This document shows positions 1-11,900 of a DNA stretch of 64,000 bases, piece after piece. The stretch is from NCBI RefSeq assembly GCF_029873635.1, contig NC_080424.1, positions 861,501 to 925,500 of the forward strand, in the 5' to 3' direction. Under the pieces are notes generated by a model. It saw nothing but the letters and a program-made list of their open reading frames with translations. It was not told the origin of the DNA and made no database searches. How positions within the stretch are numbered: the stretch's first letter is position 1; each line of letters opens with the position of its first letter. The translations under genes were made by a program, and so were the position numbers. The DNA is from Malania oleifera (taxonomy: Eukaryota; Streptophyta; Magnoliopsida; Santalales; Ximeniaceae).

Positions 1-1053
1 AAAAGGTCTCTTAGGAATCACACTCTGAAAGTTGCATTTTTTTCTTCCTGTTTTTCCTTCCTTGTAGCAATTCCCAATATCCTATTTCCTTCATGCTGGC
101 AGCTAGCTGTTTTGCCCTCTATTTGCTCTGTTCTTGTTTCCTGAATAAGAAATTTGGATGGTCTGTCAGCATTATGCAATTGTATGGGAAAGATACAAAA
201 GAGAAGCAAAGCATTCCAGGTGGGTTTCCTGTCTTGATGTTTGGCATCTATCGAAGGTGTTCATCGTTGCCCAGTAATCAGTGTTTGGTGATTCTGTGAG
301 CTTTATCTGGACTCTATATCTCTTAATTCAATATATTCTGACATCAGAGTAAACATCTTGTTTAGGAACTACATTTTGGCAACTTTTATGCTTTTGATTT
401 TTCCTTTCTAGTAGCAGCTGCAAAAATTCTATTTTCTTCATGCATTAGCTCATTTCCTTCATACAAAACCAATTTTTTGTCTTCTTCACCGAAGCCATTA
501 TTATACAAATTATATGTTTTCTTTGCTTGCCGTCTCTCCTTTTTTTTTGTTCCTAAAAAAACTTGTATGCTTGTTCATTTAAGCTTTTTTTAATTCTTAT
601 TTTTGATATTGTAAAATACTTTATTTGATTTCAGCATCTTGATTTGGAATGATAAACCATTAGGATGGTTTATGTTTTACCAGTGTGGTCTTCATCTCAT
701 ACAAGTTTGCTTTTAGTTGACTTTAATGATTTATATGCCCAAGGCTATCTCGGTTGCAGTGCACGGCTTCTACACCATGCTAAGCTGAGGCTATTTATAT
801 TTTTCAACCCCAAAAAACTGAAAATTATTTGCTTTTTCAATGTCTTACAGTTTTTTTTTTTTTTTTTTCTTTTAGTTGACTTTAATGATTTATATACCGA
901 AGGCTATCGCGGTTGCAGTGCACAGCTTGTACATCATGCTAAATTGAGGCTATTTATATTTTTCAACCCCAAAAAGTTGAATTATTTGCTTTCTCAATGT
1001 CTTGGGTTTGGCTTTGCCGAATGAGTAAAAGGATCTGACATGGTAAATTTTAG
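1..1053 (+). other. Intron of HISN2 upstream of the first visible exon
   Basis: No plausible transit-peptide exon is seen here. The stretch is T-rich with many stop codons and ends in a T-rich tract plus AG just before the exon at 1054. It contains a diverged tandem duplication (709-1003). It could instead include untranslated leader if an unrecognised exon lies here. Confidence 0.6.
709..1003 (+). repeat. Diverged tandem duplication in HISN2 intron
   Basis: A roughly 135-bp segment starting with CTTTTAGTTGACTTTAATGA occurs at 709-846 and again at 869-1003, separated by a poly-T run. The copies differ at scattered bases and small indels. Both end in TCAATGTCTT. The second copy lies close to the acceptor at 1053. 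Confidence 0.85.
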
Positions 1054-2270
1054 GTTGAGACACTGTTAGACTGTGTAAAATGGGATGACAAAGGTTTGGC
1101 AGTGGCAATAGCTCAGAACGTTGACACGGGTGCCATCCTAATGCAAGGCTTTGTAAACCCGGATGCACTAGTGGCAACCATTTCCTCAAGAAAGGCTACA
1201 TTCTTCAGCCGGTCACGATCAACGTTGTGGACAAAGGGAGAAACTTCCATGAATTTTATCAACATTCATGACGTCTTTCTTGATTGTGATCGTGACTCTG
1301 TATGTATGACGAATTTTATTTTGAATTTTTAGCTCCTGCTTGGTCCAGTCTGAATAACTTTACCCAGTCCTGTTTCAGATAATATACCTCGGGAAGCCTG
1401 ATGGGCCTACTTGTCACACAGGGTCAGAAACCTGCTATTATTCATCGGTCCTCGATTCCTTAAAACAACCCCAGGTTCAGTCTTTGCCTTTTCTTCGACT
1501 CTTTATGAGGAATGCACCCTTCATGATGAAAACTATGAGTGGATCTTAAATGTGAGTTTTGATGTGGATTGTTTGCTGCAGGTTGATGAAAACAGGTTGG
1601 CATTAACAACTCTGTACTCGTTAGAGTCTACAATCTCTCAGCGGAAGGCAGAACTAGCATCAACGCAAGTTGAAAAACCTTCGTGGACCAAACGATTGTT
1701 GCTTGATGACAAGATGCTGTGCTCAAAAATCCGGTATTATATTGTTAAGTTGTGTATTTGCATTTAGGTATTATTTGGGGGTATGGGTTTTGGCCTTTGA
1801 TTTGGATGTGTTGATTTGAACAAAACTCAATACACTTTTGTACTGCATTGTATCTAAATTCACACAAATTTGAATTCCAAGTTCCCAAACAGAATGCTTG
1901 TGAAATTGATTTTTAATGGACATGTTTCATCATCATTCCTCTTCCCCTTAAATGTGGGTGAAGTTAAGAAACATAGTTAAGAGTTTGCTGCTGTATGGTT
2001 TGGTGACTGTCAGCATGATCAATTCAATGTTTGGAGAAGGCTGACCCCTCCATCTTTTGCAGGGAAGAGGCAGATGAGTTATGCCGAACACTGGAGGACA
2101 ACGAGGATAAGTCCCGAACAGCATCAGAGATGGCAGATGTGCTGTATCATGCCATGGTTTTGCTGTCACTCAAAGATGTAAAGATAGAAGAGGTTCTCCA
2201 AGTCCTAAGACACAGATTTTCTCGGTCGGGCATTGAGGAGAAAAGAAGCCGAACATCACAGCAGGGATAG
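1054..2270 (+). CDS. HISN2: Histidine biosynthesis bifunctional protein HisIE, chloroplastic (phosphoribosyl-AMP cyclohydrolase / phosphoribosyl-ATP pyrophosphatase), 5'-partial
   Basis: Two consecutive steps of plastid histidine synthesis: HisE hydrolyses phosphoribosyl-ATP to phosphoribosyl-AMP, and HisI opens its purine ring. Four exons read in one frame with GT-AG borders: 1054-1299, 1379-1474, 1582-1733 and 2063-2270 (stop TAG 2268-2270), giving 233 residues. Exons 1-2 carry the cyclohydrolase: KWDDKGLAVAIAQNVDTG, then the metal-binding DCDRDS split between exons, then GPTCHTGSETCYY with the conserved Cys/His. Exons 3-4 carry the pyrophosphatase: KIREEADELCRTLEDNE and SEMADVLYHAMVLL, the acidic helices of the MazG-like fold. 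The plastid transit peptide must lie on an exon left of the window, since the acceptor at 1053 precedes VETLLDCVKW. No frame break is seen, so the gene looks functional. Identification rests on family motifs; exon limits were read by eye. Confidence 0.95.
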
Positions 2271-2410
2271 GCACCAGTGATATTGGTTAGCCAATTTTGT
2301 TCTTGGAAGACTGCATATGCAGTTTAAGATATTGCCCATATGGTGTAATTGTTGTACTTGAAGATCCCTGCTCAATGATAAACATCAAAACACTATACTA
2401 ATGATGGTTT

Positions 2411-2416
2411 AATAAA
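2411..2416 (+). terminator. Candidate polyadenylation signal of HISN2
   Basis: AATAAA lies 141 bases after the HISN2 stop codon, in an otherwise non-coding tail. This is a normal distance for a plant 3' UTR. The actual cleavage site cannot be seen from sequence alone. Confidence 0.4.
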
Positions 2417-2439
2417 ATGTGAAAACATTTTGCTCACCT

Positions 2440-3419
2440 CTGATCCTGCATGTTTGTGTTTGGGGTTTCTCTGGTTGATGTTGGAAACAACTTCTTCTCG
2501 ACTCCATTGTTTAAGGCAAATTGGTTCCCCTATGGATGTGAGTCATGTGACTTCTTCAATTGAGGTGTGCTTCTGGGAGATCCTGCAGTGTGAAGGTGCT
2601 TCCTCCACATAGAAAGGGCAGTAACACCCATAAAAAGAAAAAAATTAAGAATATCAAAGCCATGTTCATTTTTGTAGAAAATTTTTCTCATTCTTAATTT
2701 AATAATCATAAAAACAAAATTTTTTTTTATTATTTCTCAAATTATCAATTTTTTAGTAATTTTTTTGAAGAATTTGGAATGAAATTATTTTTTTTCACAA
2801 TTAAATAGCTCTTAAAGTTCTGTGTAGCAATGAAAAATAGTTTTTAAAATAAAATTTAATTGTGTAAAGAATTATTAAAATATAAAATTCTTTTTTAGCA
2901 TCTTGCTACTCTCACCACAAAGAAAAAATCACAGCTGATGTGACATTTTGTATCCTATCTTGTAATTTACCAACATTTGTATAGAGAAAAAAAAATAAAG
3001 GACGTGTTAGAAAATTTATACAATTATTAGTTTCTTTTATTTGGAAATTTTAATTTTAAGCCCTAAATTTGGATTTATGCAAATTTTTATAAAATATAAT
3101 AAATTTTATTTAAATTTACATAAATTTAAATATAAAATTCAAAATTCATGTTAGAATGTGCCACGTAGCAAGGGCATAAAAGGCAAAAAAAAAAAAATGT
3201 GGGTCCCACTTGAGTCGTGGGGCCCGTTTCAGTTGTAGCATTCGGTGACACGGAGGATTCCACCCCAGCTCCGTACCGGGAAAAAAAAAAAAGAATGTCC
3301 AAAACCCAGCCCCAAAAATCGGGGTTTTAGGATTTAGTAACTGCTGTTCTTCCGAGTTCCGACACACAGAGAAGAAGAAGAAGAAGAAGAGAGGTAGCTT
3401 GCTTTTTTGCTTCTGGAAA
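2440..3419. other. HISN2 to RAD52-like intergenic spacer and 5' leader
   Basis: Very AT-rich between about 2640 and 3180, with homopolymer runs and no credible reading frame. From about 3180 the base composition rises, with purine tracts and a GAA-repeat leader at 3371-3391 just before the ATG at 3420. This part probably holds the promoter and 5' UTR of the RAD52-like gene. No clear TATA box was identified. Confidence 0.5.
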
Positions 3420-6400
3420 ATGGCTTCTTCGTGTTTGATGAGGAAATGTTCTTCCTCCTGCATGAAACTCGTCTCCAGGACTTCTCACCGATCCTACGCT
3501 AAAGCCTCTTCTTCTTCTTCTTCTTCTTCTTCCTCCTTCAGTTTCGATGTGAGAGAGAAAGAGGGAGCAGAAAGAGCGGTTGTTCCAGATCAAACTGAGG
3601 CTGCCGCTGCCGAAGACGGCGTCGTTCCCACCTCCGGAATCTCCCGCCCTCTCTCTGAAATCCTCAAAGAACTCAACAAGAAAGTCCCCGATTCCCTCAT
3701 CCGACTCCGCACTGAAGATGGATTCTCTGTCAAATACATTCCCTGGTAAATGTAATTTCCTAACAAAAACACTGAGACTTTCTCTTTCGAAACATTGTTG
3801 GACTACCTTGAAATAATTTTCATGGAAACATTTTTGACAACTCATCAAAACCTTCAGGGGGAAATGTCTTTAAAATATTTTGGTTTCATGAGTTTGGCGA
3901 AGGCGTCCTATCAACCAATGACGTGTCAAATGTAGACCTATATTCTCTTCCCTTTAATATGTAGTGGAATATTTATCCTCTTGAGTGCTATTGTTGATAT
4001 GACATGCTGTTTTGGATTTAACCCTATGAGCTTTAATCAACCAGCATTGTGCAATTTGCAGCACCATTTCCGATTCTTTGCCATAGGCTACCAAATAAGC
4101 ATGTACAAATTTTCTGTTCTTGTTTCTTAAATTATGTCACATTTTAAAATTTCTCGTGTTTGCTGGTCTTATCAATGCAATGCAGTATGCTGTCTCTTTA
4201 GGTAAAAGCTTAAACTACTTGGTAATAATGATACCTATGGAACTAGCTGTTAACCTAGACCAGTAGTCTTGAATCTTGTTTCTACACAACCCAAAAAATG
4301 GCCCAATAATGTTGATTTGGTACACACCCTCTGTTTGGGGGCAGGGAGGGATGTAACTTAGTGGTGGAGTGTCACCTTGACGTGGTGAAGTCTAAAGTTT
4401 GAGTTTGATTGCCCCTAAACCCTATGTGACTTTTTCTATTTTGACTTGCTTTAGGTGGTAGGCCAACAAGGTATGTTAAGCTATGCATCACTCTCCCTCT
4501 TGTGTATGACCCTATCTTGTGTGTGAGAAGCAACCAAAATGAACTTGAGCAAGTGCACAAACACAAACAGAACAGGTGCATGAACACAAACAAAAGAAAG
4601 TGCACGCAATTCAACTGCGGAAAACATATATAGGAAGACTTGAACATAGGACCTCCTAGAACTAGAACCTTTTACCAGGTTGTGTCACTACTTCATTGAC
4701 ATAGGATGTTTTCAGGCAGTAATTCTAGAGTGGTTAACCCTGCTTTGATCAAATCTAGGGTTTTCTTGTAAACAAAGATAGAAGGAAAATAGAACTTTTT
4801 ATTCATAAAAAATGGTGTCTATGGCGAAAGGGCTTACTGGGCTATCTACAGCCCTCTAAACTCTAAAATTAAGCCTACAATTATAGTTACAACTAAAACT
4901 AAGCCTGCAATTATAATAACAAATTATTTACAACTATAATTAAGCCTATCATTAATCCTAACATACATAGAAACTCCCCAAGATCCAAGACTTAATTTTA
5001 GCTATTCAAACGCTTAAAATACCTAATAATCATAAAAAATCAAAATCTGTATTATTAATGTCTACAAAAATTAAATAAAATCAATAAAAATCAAGGTATG
5101 ATTTTAATTGTCTATTTATATCGTCCTACATTAGATCCCTTCACTTGAAGAAAACTTGTCTCAAGTTTGTTGGCCGAGTTTGCAATCTTTCGGACACCAG
5201 AAAGATATTTAGAATATTTGACATGTCTTATTTTTCTTTCAATTTCGTTTTCCTTTGTATGTACATCCCAAATATTCTTCCAAACAATCTTCAACTCATT
5301 TGTTGGGTCCTTGAATCTTTCTTGGAAATTTGCTCCACATCCTCGTCTGAATCGTCATTAACCACACCCCTTAGCCGTGGAGGCTGAGAGTCTACATTCA
5401 GCAGCCTTAGAGGTTATTTCTAGCCCTCAAAACCCTTGAAATAAGGGTACAATTATGGCTAAAAGTAAGCCTAAAATTAATCCTAACATAAATAGTAACC
5501 CACCAAGATTTAATTTTAGCTATTAGAATACTTAAAAATCATCAATCAAATCCCTAAAATTAATGGCTTGCAGAAATTAAGAATCAAGAAAAATCAAGAT
5601 ATGAATGTTCCATCTTAAGTATATCTTAGTGGTGATATGATATGGAAGGTTTGAGACTATCCCTGCTTCCAGGACAGGTTTTGGTTATATTACATTCTCC
5701 TTCATAATATTTTTTTCCTTCAGCCTTAGTGATTCCCCTCTCCCTCCTTTGCAAGTTCTAGTTGTTTTGGGTGGTATTAAGCTCAAGAAAGTTTGTTTTG
5801 TTAATGTCTATGTTTAGCCTTAGTTCAAGGAAATGTAAGATTTAAGCTTAATTTTTTGGTATTATTGAAGGCAATGGCTGATTCTATATTTACTCATCAT
5901 CATATAATCTTTGCAGGCATATTGTGAATAGGATTATGAACTTACATGCTCCAGGTATGTGGAAGAACCTTCATCTTACCATCTAGATTGATACTAATTA
6001 TGGATTTAATTGACATTTCAAATCTTTATCTCTCAATATAAATATATATATGTTTTCCACTTGTCATAGAATGGTCTGGTGAGGTTCGAAGCATTACTTA
6101 TTCTGCTGACAACAAGTCTGTATCTGTTGTTTATCGTGTAACACTCTATGGGATTGATGCAGAGGTAATATTTTCTTGCTTTGATTCATTGTATGTCCAT
6201 AAATATATGCACATGTATTCTCAAGGCACGATACTTCTTTTGGTTTGGAAACTACCTTGGTTCTGAGATGACTCACTGAATGTCGATGATATTATAATGA
6301 TGCTTTTAAATTTGTTTAGAAAAACTAGTCAAGGTAAATTAGCTATTGCTATTAATTGTAGGGCAAAAGATAGTGACCTCCCTTGAGGTTTGGCAAAAAG

Positions 6401-8962
6401 ATAGGGATGTTCCCTAAGGTTTCAAAAATTTCATTGATCTCCTCAGAGGTTTTAGAAGTGACACAAACCTCTTAAAAATTTGATTTTTGGGACACTTACA
6501 CACCTTAAAAGTTTTTCCTTTTTGTAAAATACAAAAGAGGTTTATGTTTTTTTAGAAAATCTCAAGAGAGGTTTGTGGAATTCTTGAAACCTTAGGGTAG
6601 GAACCTGAAAATTTTGAAACCTCAGGGGAGGTCAGTGTCTTTTTGCCAAACCTTGGGGGAGGTCAATATCTTTTGCCCTAAATTGTATTTAACCCTACTG
6701 CATGTCCGTATTCCTTTGTATTGTTTACTGAAGCATAATGAAGAAAAATGACTTGCAAGCAATTGCCTTGATATGAAAATAAATCCTTGAGAGAGAATTG
6801 AACTTAATTTGGTTGATTTCCTTTATACTTTTACATTGTAATAGTGCATAGGTATAAAACGAGATGCGTGTTTATGTATTGGCCAATTATGAATATTTGA
6901 TTAATTTGTTATTTGAAATGACTTGCAAGCAATTGCCTTGATATGAAAATAAAACCTTGAGAGAGAATTGAACTTAATTTGATTGATTTCCTTTATACTT
7001 ACTTTTACATTGTAGTCGTGCGTAGGTATAAAACGAGATGTTTGTTTATTTATTGGCCAATTATGAATATTTGATTAATTTGTTATATGATATGCATGAT
7101 GGGAACAAATGGAGTACCTAATCTATCAATTGGCTTTCTAAAACATGGATGCTATAAATATTTATTGAAGAGTGTAAGACTAAATTTTTTCGCATAAGGT
7201 ATATGATTTTATCTAGCTTGTTTGTACATATATAACTTATGCTTGATTTTATATTATCTGTTACCAATGATTTTTTGGTTTTTTTGTTTTTTTTTTTTTT
7301 TTGTTTATACTATTTTCATAAGTATGTCAAATAATATTTTAGTTGCTAGTTAATTTGATCTATGGAAATTGATTTGTTTTATTGAACAAAATATACACTT
7401 GTATTGCACAAATTGCAATATATTAAATTGTAATAAATGATACGTATTTGAATCTCCCCGCTTTTTTTGTGTATGTGTGTGGATGGGGTTTGGGGTTGGG
7501 TGTAATTTTAACTTTGTGCATGCGTGTGCCTATATTGGGCCACCGTTGTTGTTGGTTGGTTTAATCAGCTTGGTGTCATGATCCAACATTGGATGTATAC
7601 TAGGGAGATCTGAAGTTTGTAAGGATTGTTTAGGCGTCAACTACGTGAGACACCTTTTTATATGATAGAATTGTAAGGCTAGTGGAAAAAGGTAAACAAT
7701 ATCTCATCGGAGTTGGGTAGAGATCGTCAGAGTTGCCTGTACTGTCATTTGGGTGGATTCTACACAAAGGTGTAGTCCCACATAGGGATGTGGGCCACTT
7801 TGATTAGAGCGTTAGAGATTGGATGGGTGAGTGGGTCTGACATCGGACATGTATTAGGAAGATCTTGGGATTATAATGATGGTTCAGGATCCAATTATTA
7901 GGCGCCTTTTATAGGATGAAATCGCAAGGCTAGTGGGCCAAAGAGGACAATATTTCATCATAGTTGGGCTGAGACTGTTACACTTGGCTTAGTTGGTATG
8001 CCCATAAGTTTTAAGTAGTGACGTAGGAGTTGATACGATTATGTGGAGCATTGCATTGTGAAAGTCCTATAATATTATGTATACTACAAGCATTGGATTC
8101 TAGGTATTGTTTGCTTTGGATTTAGATATGTATATATGGGAGGCAGGTTTTGAAATCCTGTTTCATTGATGAGTTTCCCGTGGAAATGATTTTTTGTTAG
8201 TGGATTCACATGCACTTTTTGAAAGGTGCAAAAATGATTATGCTAGCTAATCGATTTCTCTCGGGTGATGAGAGACATGGACTCAACTGTTTGGTAATTA
8301 ACATTTGTGAGAAACGAAAACGTACCTTATTCCTTATAGTTTTTTATTTTCATTCCAATCTTCATTGTAGTTCTAGAAATCTTATTCTAGAAGAAAAATA
8401 GAAAGTCATTCAAATGACTTCCTTGAAAAGGATAAAGACCTAATACCATTGTCAGTGGCATTAATTTTTTAAATCATGTGGCAAATCCTGACAATATTAT
8501 CCATGCAAAACATTTTTTGTTTAAGTTTGGCTCCTAACAATATTACCCATTACCCATGCTAAAACAATTTTTGTTTAGCACATACCAGAGAAGCTTAAAA
8601 TTTTAGCTTGATTAACCATGGGACAAGCCTGAATGACTTTTCAAAAGAGCTGGCCTTGTGTTTCTTGTTTCATTTAAGGTAACGTTTGGTTCACAGTTGT
8701 TATTGAATATGTTTGGTTCGATAAGGAATCAGAATTGAATTTGTATTATAGTGTTTGGTATATATGAACATAGGAATCGGAAATGAGTCTAATTTATCAA
8801 TTATGTCATTATAGCATAAAAAACTTATTCATTTAATTTAATTTGGAATAATAACATCATAAATATGTAATTTTTACATTCTATTATTTTACTAACCTAT
8901 AATAAATACTTTTTTACAAAAAATTCATTTTGATAATTATTTACTTGATTATACTTTGCATG

Positions 8963-8998
<36 letters not shown>

Positions 8999-11900
8999 TT
9001 TAACTATATTATTAATATTATATTTTATCGTATAATTTATAAGTGTTATTTTATAATATGTAATTTATTAAATGTAAATAAAAATTTCATGTATTATAAC
9101 AATATAACATAATTTATTATTTAATATAAAATAATAATATAATAAAAGGACCACCATAATATTATTTTTTATTGCACAATAGTATTTTATTTTTTTTATG
9201 TATTATATTGTTATTAAAATTTATCATTATATATTTTTATTAATGATGTTTTATTTTATTTTAAAGTTATGCATAATAATAACCACAATTATATCATAGT
9301 ATTCTATAATTTAATACTATTTTGTTGTTTGCGGATGTGCAACGAAAGCCCTTTCACACACTCACGAATCAAAAAAACAACCAGTGCAATCACTCAATGA
9401 TGAACAATACTAAAGAAGCAAACACTTAGTAATGAGAATAACGAAAACAACAATCAAAAGACACAAGATTTATGTGGTTCAACAATTTGCCTACGTCAAC
9501 GGGAGTAGCAACTTTGATTTTCGTTATCAATAATGTTCAGCTTACATTAGAGTTACAAAACATTGATTATATATGAATCCTAAGCATCGGATCCTATCTA
9601 AACCATCCCTGTAGCGATCCTCGGAGGAAAAATCTTCGATCTACCCAATCAACTGGCATCCCGATTTGAATTACGTGACGTGCGTCGACTAAAACCGTCG
9701 ACAGTTATCCCTCTTTCTGCAGCCTTCTCTCTTGCTCTTGCTCCTCGCTTCACGTAACTTTTCTGATATATGGGTTCCACTCAGAATATGAGCCACATCC
9801 CTAACAACCTCCACCTTGGCGAATATTCACCACTTAGGAAATCTGAAAGCATAACCGCTGCTCCACCCAAGACGTTAGATTGTATTCATCTCCTGTCTAG
9901 CACCTAGGGACATTGATCAAGTCCAAGCAATGCTTGAACTTGTCCATGGTAACATGAAATCCACCTAGTTGAACACCTAGCTCCTTGAACGATCCTCTAA
10001 ACCAAAAAGCTACCTTGGCAGCCTCAGCCAGTGCCAAGTATTCCAATCCAGTTGTAACTAGGGTAACTTGAGACTATACCCTGGACTTCCAACAATTAGG
10101 CCTTCCCCCAACACATCTCGTTGTAGGCCTCCTATCTTCCAAGTCCCATGTGAAGTTTGCATTCACGAGCCTCACAACTGACAGATCACTCTGTTTTCTG
10201 CCAAAGCACCCCCACAGCATTGGCGTAGGAAATCTTTGACATGTCCCAAACATCACTGTTCGTCCTTGAGTACTAAGCAGTAGACTGTTTACTTAGATTC
10301 GCTAACGGTGTACCGGTGACCGGTTTAACATTAACCATGCTAAACCTCTTCAACATCTGATCCACAAAATCACCCCGGAATAATCACAATCTCCATGTAG
10401 TTTTGTCCACACAACCACCCTAAGATAATCCCAATCTCCCTGTAGCTTTATCCTTGCGAATTTCCAACCCAAGAATACTTTTGGCAGCACCCAAAACTTT
10501 CATGTCAACTTCCTTTCTCAACAGAGTCCCCGACTGATTTACCTCGGTCGGAACCTTTCCAGCAATATGCATGTCACTCACATAAAACAATAGAATAATG
10601 GCCCACTTTCATCCTATCTCCCTCTCCCCCTCTGGGAGCTCCACCAACCCTCACGTCTGATTCTTATACAGTAACTCCATGTCCTTTACCATGACACTTG
10701 TCCACCTACCCTTCTCTTGGCCGTGCACTGTCTCTTGAAAGGTAGTAGGATCCTTTCTAGTAGTAATGGTTGTATGAGACATCAGATCTTTATACCTAGG
10801 CGGTAGCGTAATAGTGCCTCTGAGCCCATTGTGATCCTACTGGTCTCCTGAGTCTAAACTCCCTACATTATGACCAACGTCATCTCTACCCTGAGTCTGT
10901 AACTCCACCTGCATCACAATCTCCTTTCTGCTCCAATTTATTTTGTGATACTGCAAGTCTCTTGAGGTAGAACTCCTTGCATTTCTGTCCTAAGTCTCCA
11001 ACTCCACCTACACAACATGCTTGTTGTTACTGCAGCTTTCTGGCACCCGTTTCTCTTCATCTACTTGAGTACGCTGTCCCATGGGTTTAACACCTAAAAC
11101 CATTTCTCCACCGATCACAACCTTGTTTGCCATTGGATCATCTAGTTTGATCCCATCTTTCTTATACCCCAGAAAGATGTACCGTGCGGAAATAACACCA
11201 AGTCTAGATCCCACCTCACTAGAAATATGCATGGTTGGACTTCCAAACTCTCTCAAACGAGATAAGTTTATCGCATAAACTGTCCAATCCTCTCCTACAA
11301 CTCTCCCATCTAGTGATACCTTTGGCGATGGATGAACCAAATAACCCACCATACTCGTTGACTTTGCCAAGAAGTTCCTTGCAAGCCCTGCATACACCAT
11401 GCCTTGCTCACAAAACTCTTTGAACACCAGTGTGATAACCTCACGAAGTACCCATGTCCAACCCGTGATGCTGCCCTCACCAGTCCCCAAACATCCATAA
11501 TAATGTAGTTAAGAATACCTACTGTTTTGTGTGTGGTTATATTATACAAAACGGTATTATCTGACTCAAAATTCTTAGCTGTAGCTCCACCTACAACTGT
11601 GTTGCCCTGCAGTATATAGAGATTCCCTGCTATCTTTTGTCCCTTCATCACCATCAAGACGCCTTCATAGACCATTGTCACGGGCTAAGCTTGTTCAGGG
11701 CATTATGCTTGCCTATGACCGCTTATCTCGTGTGTTTGGGATGGGTTTCCATCATGTAAATACTAGTGTAGGGTTATTTTCTAGTATTTATTTCATTGTA
11801 AGCCAAATAAGGCAGTATGACTCCTCGGTCACTTTGATGTTTCCTAGTGCTAGAGTGAGAATGGCCTAGAAAGCTCCTTAGGGGAGGGTGAGTGTTCATC

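Noticed and set aside
93-299. Transit-peptide exon of HISN2
   Set aside because: The frame has a hydrophobic start but no Ser/Thr-rich plastid signature and no splice path in phase to 1054.
3327-3848. 173-codon antisense frame over RAD52-like exon 1
   Set aside because: It is the shadow of the real exon; its Arg-run and Leu-run come from the GAA and TTC repeats.
8930-9112. 60-codon Ile-rich frame
   Set aside because: It is a translation of the ATT microsatellite and AT-rich filler.
11675-11869. 64-codon frame repeated in both Gypsy LTRs (also 15391-15585)
   Set aside because: It duplicates simply because LTRs are duplicated; no domain and no reason to be translated.
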